From Paraglaciecola mesophila (GTDB lineage Bacteria > Pseudomonadota > Gammaproteobacteria > Enterobacterales > Alteromonadaceae), in assembly GCF_009906955.1 (NCBI RefSeq), contig NZ_CP047656.1, positions 3,161,001 to 3,225,000 on the forward strand: DNA of 64,000 bases. The letters are read 5' to 3'. Shown one piece after another: positions 47,220-57,547 of the stretch. The position numbers and the translations under genes are program-made. The notes beneath the pieces are model-generated. The model did not search any database. It worked only from the letters and a program-made list of their open reading frames with translations, and was not told where the DNA came from. The first letter of the stretch is position 1. Every line of letters starts with the position of its first letter.

Positions 47220-47786
47220 ATGAATACGTTGGGCGGCAAAAACACATTCCCCGTGAATGCTGCGCAGCGTGGTTTCACCCTTATAGAGCTAATAGTGGTG
47301 ATCCTTATTATCGGTATTCTCGCTGTTTCTGCTGCGAGCCGCTTTGATAGTACTGGCTATGCTGAATACAGCTACCAATCGCGTTTATTATCAGCGTTAC
47401 GCGCAATGCAACAACGCGCGATGCAGGACACGCGAAACGGTTATTGTTTCCAAATAAACTTCAATACATCGAATCCGGCTTTTGGCCCACCAACGCTGAG
47501 TTATCGCAACAACACCCAAGCTGAGCGTACTGCATCTTGCGCAAACAGTATTAATTTCACCACACCAGAGTTTCTGCGAACCAGCAACGGTGAAATTGCC
47601 GCTGATGGTATTAGTATGACTACCCTAGACACAGGGAATGGGGCGTTCAATTTAATGGCATTTGATAGTTTTGGTCGCCCTTCAACCAATGTGGGAAGTT
47701 GCCAGACTGAGTGTCGTATTACCTTTCAGGGAAGTCAGTCGCCGGCTATCTGCGTCGAAAGTGAAGGGTACATTCATGAATGTTAA
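47220..47786 (+). CDS. mshC: MSHA minor prepilin MshC
   Basis: A 188-residue prepilin-like protein with a leader cut in QRG-FTLIELIVVILIIG (G18/F19), glutamate at +5. The GspH/FimT-like globular part has four or more cysteines. TTTGGAG lies about 6 nt before the ATG. It comes after the mshA hairpin and overlaps mshD by 11 bp. Confidence 0.86.
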   Translation: MNTLGGKNTFPVNAAQRGFTLIELIVVILIIGILAVSAASRFDSTGYAEYSYQSRLLSALRAMQQRAMQDTRNGYCFQINFNTSNPAFGPPTLSYRNNTQAERTASCANSINFTTPEFLRTSNGEIAADGISMTTLDTGNGAFNLMAFDSFGRPSTNVGSCQTECRITFQGSQSPAICVESEGYIHEC

Positions 47787-48345
47787 CAGACCAACCGTGA
47801 CGTTAAGGAAAAATGCCGGATTTACCTTAATTGAACTGGTGATCGGTATGTTAGTGTTTGCAATCGCCATGACGTTTTTCGTTAGCATGATCGTTCCTCA
47901 AGCAACACGTAGTATTGATCCTATTTTTCAAGTGAGAGCGACAGAGTTAGGGCAATCCTTACTAAATGAAATTAGCGGTAAGTCTTTTGATGAGAACTCA
48001 AGCCGTAATAGCAGTGTACGTTGCGGTGATGCATCAGCACCAGCATGCACCTTACCGAGTGCGTTAGGACCGGACGGAGAAGGTCGTGGCGCATACAATG
48101 ATGTAGATGATTTTCATGGATTAGACGAGCGTGATGGCAACATACTCAGCGCCACGGGCGGCACCATAGGTATTAATGGGCGCAATCTATATCAAGGCTT
48201 TCGAGCGACAGTGTCGGTTTTTTATGATGCCGATTTAAATGGCATAAATGACAACGCTGTAGGACTGGCAAAGCTTATCACAGTGAATGTAACGACCCCG
48301 AATAACGAAGACATCGTATTTTCGACTTACCGGTATAACTACTGA
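47776..48345 (+). CDS. mshD: MSHA minor prepilin MshD
   Basis: A prepilin-like protein of about 189 residues with a leader cut in NAG-FTLIELVIGMLVFAIAM (G15/F16) and glutamate at +5. The ATG at 47776 is chosen because AAGG lies 8 nt upstream and the upstream in-frame codons lie inside mshC. It shares the mshO junction as TGATG. Confidence 0.86.
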   Translation: MNVNRPTVTLRKNAGFTLIELVIGMLVFAIAMTFFVSMIVPQATRSIDPIFQVRATELGQSLLNEISGKSFDENSSRNSSVRCGDASAPACTLPSALGPDGEGRGAYNDVDDFHGLDERDGNILSATGGTIGINGRNLYQGFRATVSVFYDADLNGINDNAVGLAKLITVNVTTPNNEDIVFSTYRYNY

Positions 48346-49187
48346 TGAGCAAGCACGTGTCTTTCCATCAACATAAAGGTTTTACCCTAGTAGAGCTTAT
48401 CACTGTCATTATCGTTTTAGGTGTGGTGTCTATTGGTGTCACTAGCTTTATTCGTTCTGGAGTACAGATATTTAATGATGTGAGTGAGCGTGATGAACTA
48501 TTAAGCCAGAGCCGTTTTGTGTTAGAGCGCTTAAACCGAGAATTACGCAGTGCAGTGCCTAACAGTGCTCGAGTCGCGCAAGCAAATGGTAGCCAATGTA
48601 TCGAGTTTGTTCCTACCGCATGGGCGACGTATTACACGCGTTTGCCAATCGAGCCTTCCACTGAGCGTACGGTCAATACTGTCGAGCTAGGTGATATAAA
48701 TGGTCAATTCTCATTGGCTAGTGGTGATATGGCAATTGTTTACCCCACGGACAGTGATGACGTATTTGATGTTGGTCGGCAAAAGCGGCGTACCATTTTA
48801 TCCTGTACTGACAGTGGAGACGGAAACTGCAGTAGCAATGACAGCCCTGAGCATTTAGCGACTTTAACAGTCGATGGTGCTTTTGCGGACATCTCCCCAG
48901 CGTCTAGACTATATATAGTGCGTAATGCGGTGAGCTACTGCGTTCGCGGTGGCAGTATCTTTAGGCACCAAGGGGCTATCGGCCAAACTCAAACAGTCTT
49001 CGGGGCAGGCGGAGCGCTAATGGCGCAAAACATCGTTAACGATCTATCCGTTTCTGCGCAACTTCCATTTACCATACAAAATGCGACGTTGAATCGAAAT
49101 AGCCTCATTCAGATTCTGCTCGCCTTTGAGCTCAACGAAGAAACCATTAACCTTAGCAGTGATATCCATGTGCCCAATGTCCCATAA
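48345..49187 (+). CDS. mshO: MSHA minor prepilin MshO (GspJ/PilW-like)
   Basis: A 280-residue prepilin-like protein with a 12-residue leader cut in HKG-FTLVELITVIIVLG and glutamate at +5. The long soluble part fits the PilW/GspJ group. Cysteines near CIEFVPTAW, CTDSGDGNC and SYCVRGG suggest disulfides. It starts within the mshD stop and overlaps mshP. Confidence 0.87.
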   Translation: MSKHVSFHQHKGFTLVELITVIIVLGVVSIGVTSFIRSGVQIFNDVSERDELLSQSRFVLERLNRELRSAVPNSARVAQANGSQCIEFVPTAWATYYTRLPIEPSTERTVNTVELGDINGQFSLASGDMAIVYPTDSDDVFDVGRQKRRTILSCTDSGDGNCSSNDSPEHLATLTVDGAFADISPASRLYIVRNAVSYCVRGGSIFRHQGAIGQTQTVFGAGGALMAQNIVNDLSVSAQLPFTIQNATLNRNSLIQILLAFELNEETINLSSDIHVPNVP

Positions 49188-49617
49188 GCTGCATCCTCTG
49201 ACGCAATTCCACTCCCGCCAAAAACAGCGTGGTAGTATGTTGGTGATTGCCTTATTTATCATTATTGTGCTGGCTATTTTGGCGTCAACGATGCTGACAA
49301 TGTTCGCTGCATCGGCCGATAGTGTTGTCAGCGAAGTGTATGGCCAGCGAGCGTTAAATGCAGCGCGTAGCGGTGTAGAGCGAGCGGTTAGCGGTGCCTT
49401 TCCACTGTCTGGTGCGAGCAACTGCCCTGCGAATTACAATTTCACTTTTACCAACACTCCTGGCCTAAGCAATTGTCATTACACAAGTGCCTGCGATGTT
49501 GTGTCTGTGGACGACAGTGGGGATCTGTACCAGTATTTTCGCATTACCGCCCAAGGCTCCTGTATCGCAGGGGACACAGTGGTAAGTCGTAACGTATCTG
49601 TTGAAGGGATACAGTAA
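49177..49617 (+). CDS. mshP: MSHA minor prepilin-like protein MshP (PilX/GspK-like)
   Basis: A protein of about 146 residues that is likely exported through a type IV-like leader cut in QRG-SMLVIALFIIIVLAIL. The +5 residue is isoleucine, not glutamate, as in PilX/GspK-type tip subunits. The start is uncertain: ATG at 49177 or 49168, both inside mshO. Cysteines occur in NCPAN, NCHYTSACD and SCIAG. Confidence 0.8.
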   Translation: MSHKLHPLTQFHSRQKQRGSMLVIALFIIIVLAILASTMLTMFAASADSVVSEVYGQRALNAARSGVERAVSGAFPLSGASNCPANYNFTFTNTPGLSNCHYTSACDVVSVDDSGDLYQYFRITAQGSCIAGDTVVSRNVSVEGIQ

Positions 49618-49678
49618 ATATGTACTTAGGTATGAAATGCAATCCGTTACCCGTGTATCAGTGGACTAGGCTCAAACG

Positions 49679-52600
49679 ATGAAAACTTCGTTTATATCTG
49701 TCATTTTTCTCCTCGTTACTCTATTTCCGGTCTCTACGCTGGCAAATACTATGTGCACAGATTTACTTAGTGAAGAGGCCGTTGGTGATGTCACTGATTC
49801 AGGTGGTGAAAATCGAAATTACGCCAACCTTGAAAATTGCGGGTTTTTAATCCGACCCGCAAGCAGTGGTAACATTGTGCTTTCTTTTACCGATTTCCAA
49901 TACCGAAGCGGAGATACGCTTACCGTTTATGATGGTTCTGATGCCAGTTCTCCGCGTTTAGGTCAGTACAGTGGTAGCAATATCCCTGACAGCATAACCT
50001 CGACTTCTGGAGCGATGTTTATCGTTCATAATTCAGGTCAAAGTAATACAGGCAGAGGCTTCTCTGCTACTTGGCGACAAATCACTAGAAACAGTTGTAA
50101 CGCAGAAACATTTACTATTGGCGATCATTTTCCTCAAGCGAGTTACGCCAATAGTACTGGCGCCCGAAATTGGACATCAAACTGGCGTGAAGTGAACGAA
50201 AATGATGGTGTTTCTCAAGGCGTATTGCGCGTTACCAACACATTGTGCACGAATGGCAACTGCATGCGCTTGGGGATCATTTCTAGCTCGGGCCCTCGAA
50301 GTTATTCCGGACGTTTTTTGTATCGAACGCTGGATTTATCTGATGCGGTTAGCGCTCAACTGACCTTCAATTATCGCACTGGCTATATTACAGGTAGCTC
50401 CACTGTGCGATTGGGAATCTCCACTAATGGTGGACAGTCCTGGCACAATTTAAAGAACTACAGCGTCTCTTCGACTCAAACCTCGGCCAATTCTGAAAGT
50501 TTTGATATTTCGAATTTTATTGGTAGTAACGTGGCTATTGGCTTCGAAGTTAGCGGTTCGAATTCTGTTGCCGGTTTTTACATGGATGACCTTGAAGTTA
50601 CGGCAACAGAAGAAGAAATATGTGAAGGGCCGCCACTCGCCTTTTATCAATTTGAGCAGCCCAGTTGGTCTGGCAATGGCAGCATTACGGATTCGTCTTC
50701 TTCGGGTTATGACGGTTCACCTGTGGGGGATATTTTTCCTCAGTATCCCAGTGAGCAAAAATCTTGTCAGGTCATGAGCGTACCTAACAATACCCGCTCA
50801 GATGTGAGCTCTGCGATTGACACTGGACTCCGTGTTGATAGTGATATCGGTGAAAAAGGAACGATTTCCTTTTGGTATCGCAGCAATCAGTCATGGCAAA
50901 GCGGCACTCGGCGCCAGCTTTTTGATGCGTCCACTTGGTTAGGCAGTAACGGTGACTCACGCTTTTTCTATTTAAGCTTAGGCTCAGGAAATTTAGACTT
51001 TGGTTTAGAAGACAGCACTGACGCAGATGGCGCATTACGGGTGTCTGGTTTGAGTTTTGCGGCCCAAGAATGGGTGCATGTCGCAGTGAGTTATGATTAC
51101 AGCAAAGACAGCGCGGCAATTTTTATTAATGGTCGGCAACGGGCACAAACCAACAACCTAGGCCTGAATGGGCAGGCACCGGTTTTCGATACCTTGTATG
51201 TGGGCGATAATCGTAGCCGCTATAAAATTCTTAATATGACTGAAAACTCAGCAAATGGAGAATTTGATGACTTACGTATTTATGATTACAGTCAAAGTAG
51301 TGATCAGGTCAACACCGACTTGAACAATGTGTCTCCCTGTCAGGTGGAACCCTATGCTGTGTATGAGTTTGAGCAAGCTGAATTTGACGGCAATCAAAGT
51401 ATCTTAGATAGTACTGATAACGCGCGACATGCGTCGCCAGTAGGGAATATAACGTCCGTCTTGTCTACTGAACAGATTTCTTGTCGCTTTACCGATATCC
51501 CTTTTAATAACTCGGCTAATAGTATCAATGCTATTAATACTGGTATCGCCCCTGATGACATGGGCGCCGCTGGAACGATTTCATTTTGGTATCGCAGTAA
51601 CGAAGCGTGGTCTAGTGGTACTAGTCGGCAGTTATTTGATGCTTCTACAAATATAGGTAATACCAATTCTAAGTATTTTTATCTTAGCTTGCGTTCTTCG
51701 CGTTTGTACTTTGGACTTGAGGATCTCAATGATCGTGATGCAGAAGTGGTTGCCAGTGGGCTCAATTTCGCTGCACAGCAATGGGTACATATCGCTGTTA
51801 GCTATGATTATGCCGCCAAAACCGCGGTTATTTATGTAAACGGTAGAGAAGCTGGGCGTTCCAACAGCTTAAATTTGAATAGTGGTATTGCTCAGTTCAA
51901 TAGTTTATACATAGGCGATAACCGAACAAGCTATATTGTAACCAATATGAGCCGAAATTCGGCCAACGGCCAATTTGATAATGTACGCTTAAATGCGTTT
52001 GTGCAAAGCAGTAGTCAAATTAATACCGACATGGGGCGTGTGAGCACCTGTCAGGCGATAAGTCACTATCAAATTGAACATGACGGTCAGGGCTTAACCT
52101 GTGAAGCTGAAACGGTCACAATCAAAGCATGCGCTAATGAAAGCTGTAGCGAGTTATATACAGAGCAAAGTTCTGTGAGTATTACGCCAGGTACTTGGGG
52201 GGCGGGTAATCCTTTGGTGTTTACAGGCTCACTCGAAAATACACCTCTTAGTGTGCTTGACCCAACCACCTTTAATTTTGGCAAGTCTTCTGCCACTCCT
52301 GATGTGCCGCTGCGTTGCCTGAATACTGGTTCTGGAGCGCAAGATTGCAACATGACATTTGTAGACGCGGCCTTTGAGTTTGTTGGCGCTGATGTGGCTG
52401 ACAAATTTTTACCTGACCAAGTAGCAGAGCGCAATTTTAGTGGCGCTAATTTAAGGGCTGTGCGAAATACCGATGGCGTCTGCCAAGCACTGTTGCAGGG
52501 ACAGCAAGAGATTACGCTTGGAGTCAACTGTACTTCGCCAAACCGCTGTGAAACTAACTTTAGCGGTATTGATACCAGTACTAACCCGAGTGGTGAGTCC

Positions 52601-54256
52601 ACAGGTAGCGTTAGGCTAACCTTTGATGCCAATGGTATTGCATCTTTGGCTGCCCTTAATTACGCCGATGCTGGGCGTGTGGGACTGCGGGCAGAAGCAC
52701 AAATAAACGGTGTAATTATCACTTCTGGGACAACGAGTGTGGATGTTGTTCCTGCTCATCTGCAATTATCAGTGGCACCAGCAGCCTTGATGTACACAGA
52801 CAATAACTTTAGCGTTTACCCTTCTAGCGTCGACTCAGACGTGTACCCCGCCGGAGAGGAATTTACCTTTACTATTTCCGCTTTGGGCGCTGTAGGGAAT
52901 ACTCCGTTAAAGAATTATCAACCAGGGCAGCTACAAGTAGCAGCAGAACGAATGCTGCCATATGAAGCAGCGGGTGCAGATGGCATATTTATCTATGGTG
53001 ACGCTGCGGGGGTTGTAACGCGTCAAACAAAGCAATTCGCTAATACGCCAAGTCTGAACTTTGTGGGTGGACAGTACAATTACCAAGCCAATTACAGCGA
53101 AGTCGGTGTCATTCGTCTGGATGTACAAGACGCCAACTATTTACCTGATAACAATAACCCAATAAGTACAATTAGCACTGACAGCACGCTTACTCTAGGA
53201 GAATTTATTCCCGCGTACTTTGACGTGCAAATCTTGACGGCTCCTGAGCTTGTAAATCAGTGCGGTAATTTTAGTTATATGGGGCAGCAGGTGACATTTT
53301 CGCCTTCTACCCAAGTTGAGCTGGTGGCAATGAATGCTCAGGGTGATGTGACCAGAAATTATATTAACGGATACTGGCGATATAACCCTGACACAACAGA
53401 TGGGGTGACAATTGATGATGCATCGATTCATGCTACATCAAGCCCAATTGTTACCCGCATCACAAGTGGAGCGCCTGCACAGGTCACCGCGCCAACCGCT
53501 TTTAATGGAATCACTTTGGTTGAGGTGCCAGACGCAACATTTGTTTATGAAAAAGTAGCCACAGATTTTACTGCCTACCCTTTAATTGAGCCTTTCGCGG
53601 CAGCAGTGGATATGCGCTTTTTGGCTACATTTTTAACGGCCGATAATAATGTGTGTTATCAAAGTAATTATCCTATATCGGGATGTGAAGATTTTAGCAT
53701 TAATGATGAAACTGGCAGCAATATCACAGGTACTAACGTGAATGTGCGTCACGGCCGACTATCCCTTGAGCCCAACTTTGGACCTGAGACAGACTTTTTA
53801 GTTACCCCGGTTCGTGCTGAGCATTACCTCAATGGTCGTTGGCAGCTAAACCAAGAAGACAACTGTACGCCTATCGATTTAACTGAAAGTGCTGGGCAAA
53901 TTGTGTTAAGCACCCAAGGAGGAAATGACATCACCGGACAAATTGATCCAATAACCAGTAGTGGTACTTTGTTTGGAGGAGAAATTTTAGGGAATAATAA
54001 TTTTGCTTTAACTGGCACTGCCTCAGGAAATGGCCCAGGCGTAGCGGGTGCAGTGGAAGTGTCATTAGATCCAAGCGCCAGTAACCCAACTTGGGCACAA
54101 TACTTGAACTTTGATTGGAACAATGACGGTTATATCTGTTCTGACCTAACGCTCTGCCCTGGAGCTAGCAGTATAGATGGCCCATCCTCGATCTTGACTT
54201 TCGGTCTGTATCGAGGAAATGACCGTATTATTCATTGGCGTGAAGTGTTTAATTAA
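49679..54256 (+). CDS. mshQ: MSHA adhesin-like protein MshQ
   Basis: A very large exported protein of 1525 residues. A signal peptide (ending STLAN) leads to a CUB-like domain (about 24-134; NLENCGFLIRPASSGNIVLSF, DTLTVYDGSD). A MAM/jelly-roll-like segment follows (about 135-312). Two tandem LamG/concanavalin-A-like domains come next (315-553 and 554-790), each with GTISFWYRSN and VSYDY cores. A long C-terminal region from about 790 matches the DUF6701 type found in MshQ. Its size and position at the 3' end of the msh locus suggest a pilus-associated adhesin. The glycan or protein it binds is unknown. Confidence 0.9.
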   Translation: MKTSFISVIFLLVTLFPVSTLANTMCTDLLSEEAVGDVTDSGGENRNYANLENCGFLIRPASSGNIVLSFTDFQYRSGDTLTVYDGSDASSPRLGQYSGSNIPDSITSTSGAMFIVHNSGQSNTGRGFSATWRQITRNSCNAETFTIGDHFPQASYANSTGARNWTSNWREVNENDGVSQGVLRVTNTLCTNGNCMRLGIISSSGPRSYSGRFLYRTLDLSDAVSAQLTFNYRTGYITGSSTVRLGISTNGGQSWHNLKNYSVSSTQTSANSESFDISNFIGSNVAIGFEVSGSNSVAGFYMDDLEVTATEEEICEGPPLAFYQFEQPSWSGNGSITDSSSSGYDGSPVGDIFPQYPSEQKSCQVMSVPNNTRSDVSSAIDTGLRVDSDIGEKGTISFWYRSNQSWQSGTRRQLFDASTWLGSNGDSRFFYLSLGSGNLDFGLEDSTDADGALRVSGLSFAAQEWVHVAVSYDYSKDSAAIFINGRQRAQTNNLGLNGQAPVFDTLYVGDNRSRYKILNMTENSANGEFDDLRIYDYSQSSDQVNTDLNNVSPCQVEPYAVYEFEQAEFDGNQSILDSTDNARHASPVGNITSVLSTEQISCRFTDIPFNNSANSINAINTGIAPDDMGAAGTISFWYRSNEAWSSGTSRQLFDASTNIGNTNSKYFYLSLRSSRLYFGLEDLNDRDAEVVASGLNFAAQQWVHIAVSYDYAAKTAVIYVNGREAGRSNSLNLNSGIAQFNSLYIGDNRTSYIVTNMSRNSANGQFDNVRLNAFVQSSSQINTDMGRVSTCQAISHYQIEHDGQGLTCEAETVTIKACANESCSELYTEQSSVSITPGTWGAGNPLVFTGSLENTPLSVLDPTTFNFGKSSATPDVPLRCLNTGSGAQDCNMTFVDAAFEFVGADVADKFLPDQVAERNFSGANLRAVRNTDGVCQALLQGQQEITLGVNCTSPNRCETNFSGIDTSTNPSGESTGSVRLTFDANGIASLAALNYADAGRVGLRAEAQINGVIITSGTTSVDVVPAHLQLSVAPAALMYTDNNFSVYPSSVDSDVYPAGEEFTFTISALGAVGNTPLKNYQPGQLQVAAERMLPYEAAGADGIFIYGDAAGVVTRQTKQFANTPSLNFVGGQYNYQANYSEVGVIRLDVQDANYLPDNNNPISTISTDSTLTLGEFIPAYFDVQILTAPELVNQCGNFSYMGQQVTFSPSTQVELVAMNAQGDVTRNYINGYWRYNPDTTDGVTIDDASIHATSSPIVTRITSGAPAQVTAPTAFNGITLVEVPDATFVYEKVATDFTAYPLIEPFAAAVDMRFLATFLTADNNVCYQSNYPISGCEDFSINDETGSNITGTNVNVRHGRLSLEPNFGPETDFLVTPVRAEHYLNGRWQLNQEDNCTPIDLTESAGQIVLSTQGGNDITGQIDPITSSGTLFGGEILGNNNFALTGTASGNGPGVAGAVEVSLDPSASNPTWAQYLNFDWNNDGYICSDLTLCPGASSIDGPSSILTFGLYRGNDRIIHWREVFN
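50621..52048 (+). repeat. Tandem duplication encoding two LamG-like domains in mshQ
   Basis: Two in-frame units, 50621-51337 (239 codons) and 51338-52048 (237 codons), encode clearly similar proteins. Shared cores are GTISFWYRSN, RQLFDAS, FYLSL, FAAQ-WVH-AVSYDY and YIGDNR/YVGDNR. DNA has diverged substantially, so the duplication is old. Confidence 0.85.
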
Positions 54257-54407
54257 TGGTCTAAATGCATGATTATTTAAATTGTATTCGTCTGGGCACT
54301 TTTTGTTAAATGTACTGTCTGAGTGAGATCAAATTAACATCACAAAACATCCGCTTTTGTTCTTTTTTGGGGTCTTGATAAAAATTTGTTAGTGAAACCT
54401 CAAATAA

Positions 54408-55565
<1,158 letters not shown>

Positions 55566-55584
55566 CCCCTAGTAAAGGATATTA

Positions 55585-55606
55585 AAAAGCGGCGGTAGCC
55601 GCTTTT
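55585..55606 (+). terminator. Hairpin between mreB and mreC
   Basis: Perfect 9-bp arms AAAAGCGGC (55585-55593) and GCCGCTTTT (55598-55606), loop GGTA, with four T within the arm. It is likely a partial terminator that makes mreB more abundant than mreCD, as is known in E. coli. Confidence 0.75.
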
Positions 55607-55615
55607 ACATTTCAT

Positions 55616-56476
55616 ATGAACTCGATTTTTCTGCGTGGTCCGTCGTTACACATTAAACTGGTTTTTGCCCTAGCGCTGTCAGTGGGGTTAATTGTGTTCG
55701 ATCACGTATTTGACGGTTTTGCCACTACCCGAGTCTATTTTAATTCTGTGGTAAGCCCCATTCAATATTTAGCCAACCTACCTAGCGAAATGCTCAATGC
55801 CAGTGCGAGTCGTTTGGTCTCGCATCAACAACTACTCGAAGAAAATGCCGAACTACAACACAATGCCGTGATACTTAATGGCAAATTACAGCGTTTTGTT
55901 TTGCTGCAAGAGGAAAACGATCGTCTACGGCGACTTTTGAATACGCCTGTGCGTGGCGATATTCGCAAAGAAGTGGCGGAGTTAATGGCGGTAGACAACA
56001 ACCCTTATAGTCATCAAATAGTGATTGACCGTGGTGCGATCCAAGGTGTGTATGAAGGCCAACCCGTTATCGATGATAAAGGAATTGTTGGGCAAATTAT
56101 GCAAGTTGGTTCGACCAACAGTCGGGTATTACTGATTTCTGATGTAACCCATGCTATTCCAGTGCGCGTGGCGCGAAATAATATACGTATGGTGGTATCT
56201 GGCTCAGGGAGTTTGAATGATTTGATTATCCAACATGTCCCTCACAGCGCAGATGTGAAAGAAGGCGATTTGCTGCTTTCTTCAGGGTTGGGCAATGTGT
56301 TTCCTGAAGGCTACCCGGTAGCCAGAATTACTTCTATTGTGCGTGATGAAGGCCGCCCTTTTGCTCAGATTAATGCTGAACCAGTGGCATTGTTGGACAG
56401 GCTAAAGTATTTGCTTTTGCTATGGCCAAATAATCTGGTGGGGCCTGAGCAAACTGTTCCGGAAGTAGAACAATGA
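55616..56476 (+). CDS. mreC: Rod shape-determining protein MreC
   Basis: A 286-residue bitopic protein with one N-terminal membrane helix (VFALALSVGLIVFDHVF). A coiled coil (QQLLEENAELQHNAVILNGK) is followed by the periplasmic MreC beta domain (EVAELMAVDNNPYSHQIVIDRG, VRVARNNIRMVVSGSGS). It scaffolds the elongasome. It overlaps mreD by 4 bp. Confidence 0.95.
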   Translation: MNSIFLRGPSLHIKLVFALALSVGLIVFDHVFDGFATTRVYFNSVVSPIQYLANLPSEMLNASASRLVSHQQLLEENAELQHNAVILNGKLQRFVLLQEENDRLRRLLNTPVRGDIRKEVAELMAVDNNPYSHQIVIDRGAIQGVYEGQPVIDDKGIVGQIMQVGSTNSRVLLISDVTHAIPVRVARNNIRMVVSGSGSLNDLIIQHVPHSADVKEGDLLLSSGLGNVFPEGYPVARITSIVRDEGRPFAQINAEPVALLDRLKYLLLLWPNNLVGPEQTVPEVEQ

Positions 56477-56949
56477 AACTAAGAAACAATACTATCGGTC
56501 TGAGTATTATCGTGGCCCTGGTGTTACAAATTATGCCGATGCCCAGCATAGTAGAACAGTATCGCCCTGATTGGGTCTTTCTGGTGCTCGGCTACTGGAC
56601 GCTTGCTTTGCCAGAGCGCGTGAATGTTGGGGTCGCCTTCATTGTCGGCTTGGTACTCGACTTATTGCTAGGCACCAGTATAGGTGTGCACAGTTTCGCT
56701 ATGAGTTTAAGCGTATTTGTGCTGGCGGCTAATTATCAGCGTTTGCGAAATTATTCAGTTTGGCAGCAAGCTATCGTCATCGGCATTTTATGCGCGTTAT
56801 ACAATTTAGTGGTCTTTTGGTTAATGCATTTATTAACTGACATCTACTTTATGCTTACATACATGTGGCCGGTAATTACCTCTATGGTAATTTGGCCATG
56901 GATATTTTGGTTATTACGTCGGGTTCGTCGTCAGTTTCGTTTGAGCTGA
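56473..56949 (+). CDS. mreD: Rod shape-determining protein MreD
   Basis: A 158-residue polytopic inner-membrane protein with about five hydrophobic helices, including YRPDWVFLVLGYWTLALPERV and FIVGLVLDLLLGTSIG, the most conserved parts of MreD. It overlaps mreC by 4 bp and precedes maf by 19 bp. Confidence 0.93.
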   Translation: MKLRNNTIGLSIIVALVLQIMPMPSIVEQYRPDWVFLVLGYWTLALPERVNVGVAFIVGLVLDLLLGTSIGVHSFAMSLSVFVLAANYQRLRNYSVWQQAIVIGILCALYNLVVFWLMHLLTDIYFMLTYMWPVITSMVIWPWIFWLLRRVRRQFRLS

Positions 56950-56968
56950 GCCCCACCAGACATCAATT

Positions 56969-57547
56969 ATGCTTATTTTAGCTTCTCAGTCACCCCGTCG
57001 AGCTGAGTTACTTGGTCAAATCGGTATCCCATTTACCACGTTAAGCGCGGATATTGACGAATCGATACTTCCGAGCGAAACACCTGAAAACTATGTGCAG
57101 CGTCTAGCACAACAAAAAGCCCTAGCTGGTTGGCATGCGAGTGCCAATATTGCTGGGAGCCGACTCGTTTTAGGTGCCGATACGGTTGTGGTAATAAACG
57201 AACAAGTTTTAGGTAAACCTAAAGACTTCGATGATGCTAATGCTATGCTAAATTTACTTTCAGGGCAGCAACATCAGGTGCTAACCGCGGTCACCGTTAC
57301 TTCAGGGCAACGCTTCGAGACTATTCTGGTTAAGACCGATGTGACTTTTTGTGCTTTAAGCCCGTCTCAGATAGAAGCTTACTGGCAAACTGGTGAGCCA
57401 CAAGATAAAGCTGGCAGTTACGCCATTCAAGGCATAGGCGGCAAATTTGTGACCCATATAAAAGGTAGTTATAGCGCCGTAGTCGGGTTACCTTTATACG
57501 AAACGAATCAATTACTTTCTCGGATGAGCCAAGCCCATGAGTGCTGA
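56969..57547 (+). CDS. maf: Maf-family nucleotide pyrophosphatase
   Basis: A 192-residue nucleoside triphosphate pyrophosphatase of the Maf (YhdE) type, acting on dTTP/UTP or modified nucleotides to prevent their incorporation. The family motif LASQSPRRAELLGQIGIPF is at the N-terminus. DESILPSE, GADTVV and the later AGSYAIQG segment carry the active site. It overlaps rng by 11 bp. Confidence 0.93.
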   Translation: MLILASQSPRRAELLGQIGIPFTTLSADIDESILPSETPENYVQRLAQQKALAGWHASANIAGSRLVLGADTVVVINEQVLGKPKDFDDANAMLNLLSGQQHQVLTAVTVTSGQRFETILVKTDVTFCALSPSQIEAYWQTGEPQDKAGSYAIQGIGGKFVTHIKGSYSAVVGLPLYETNQLLSRMSQAHEC

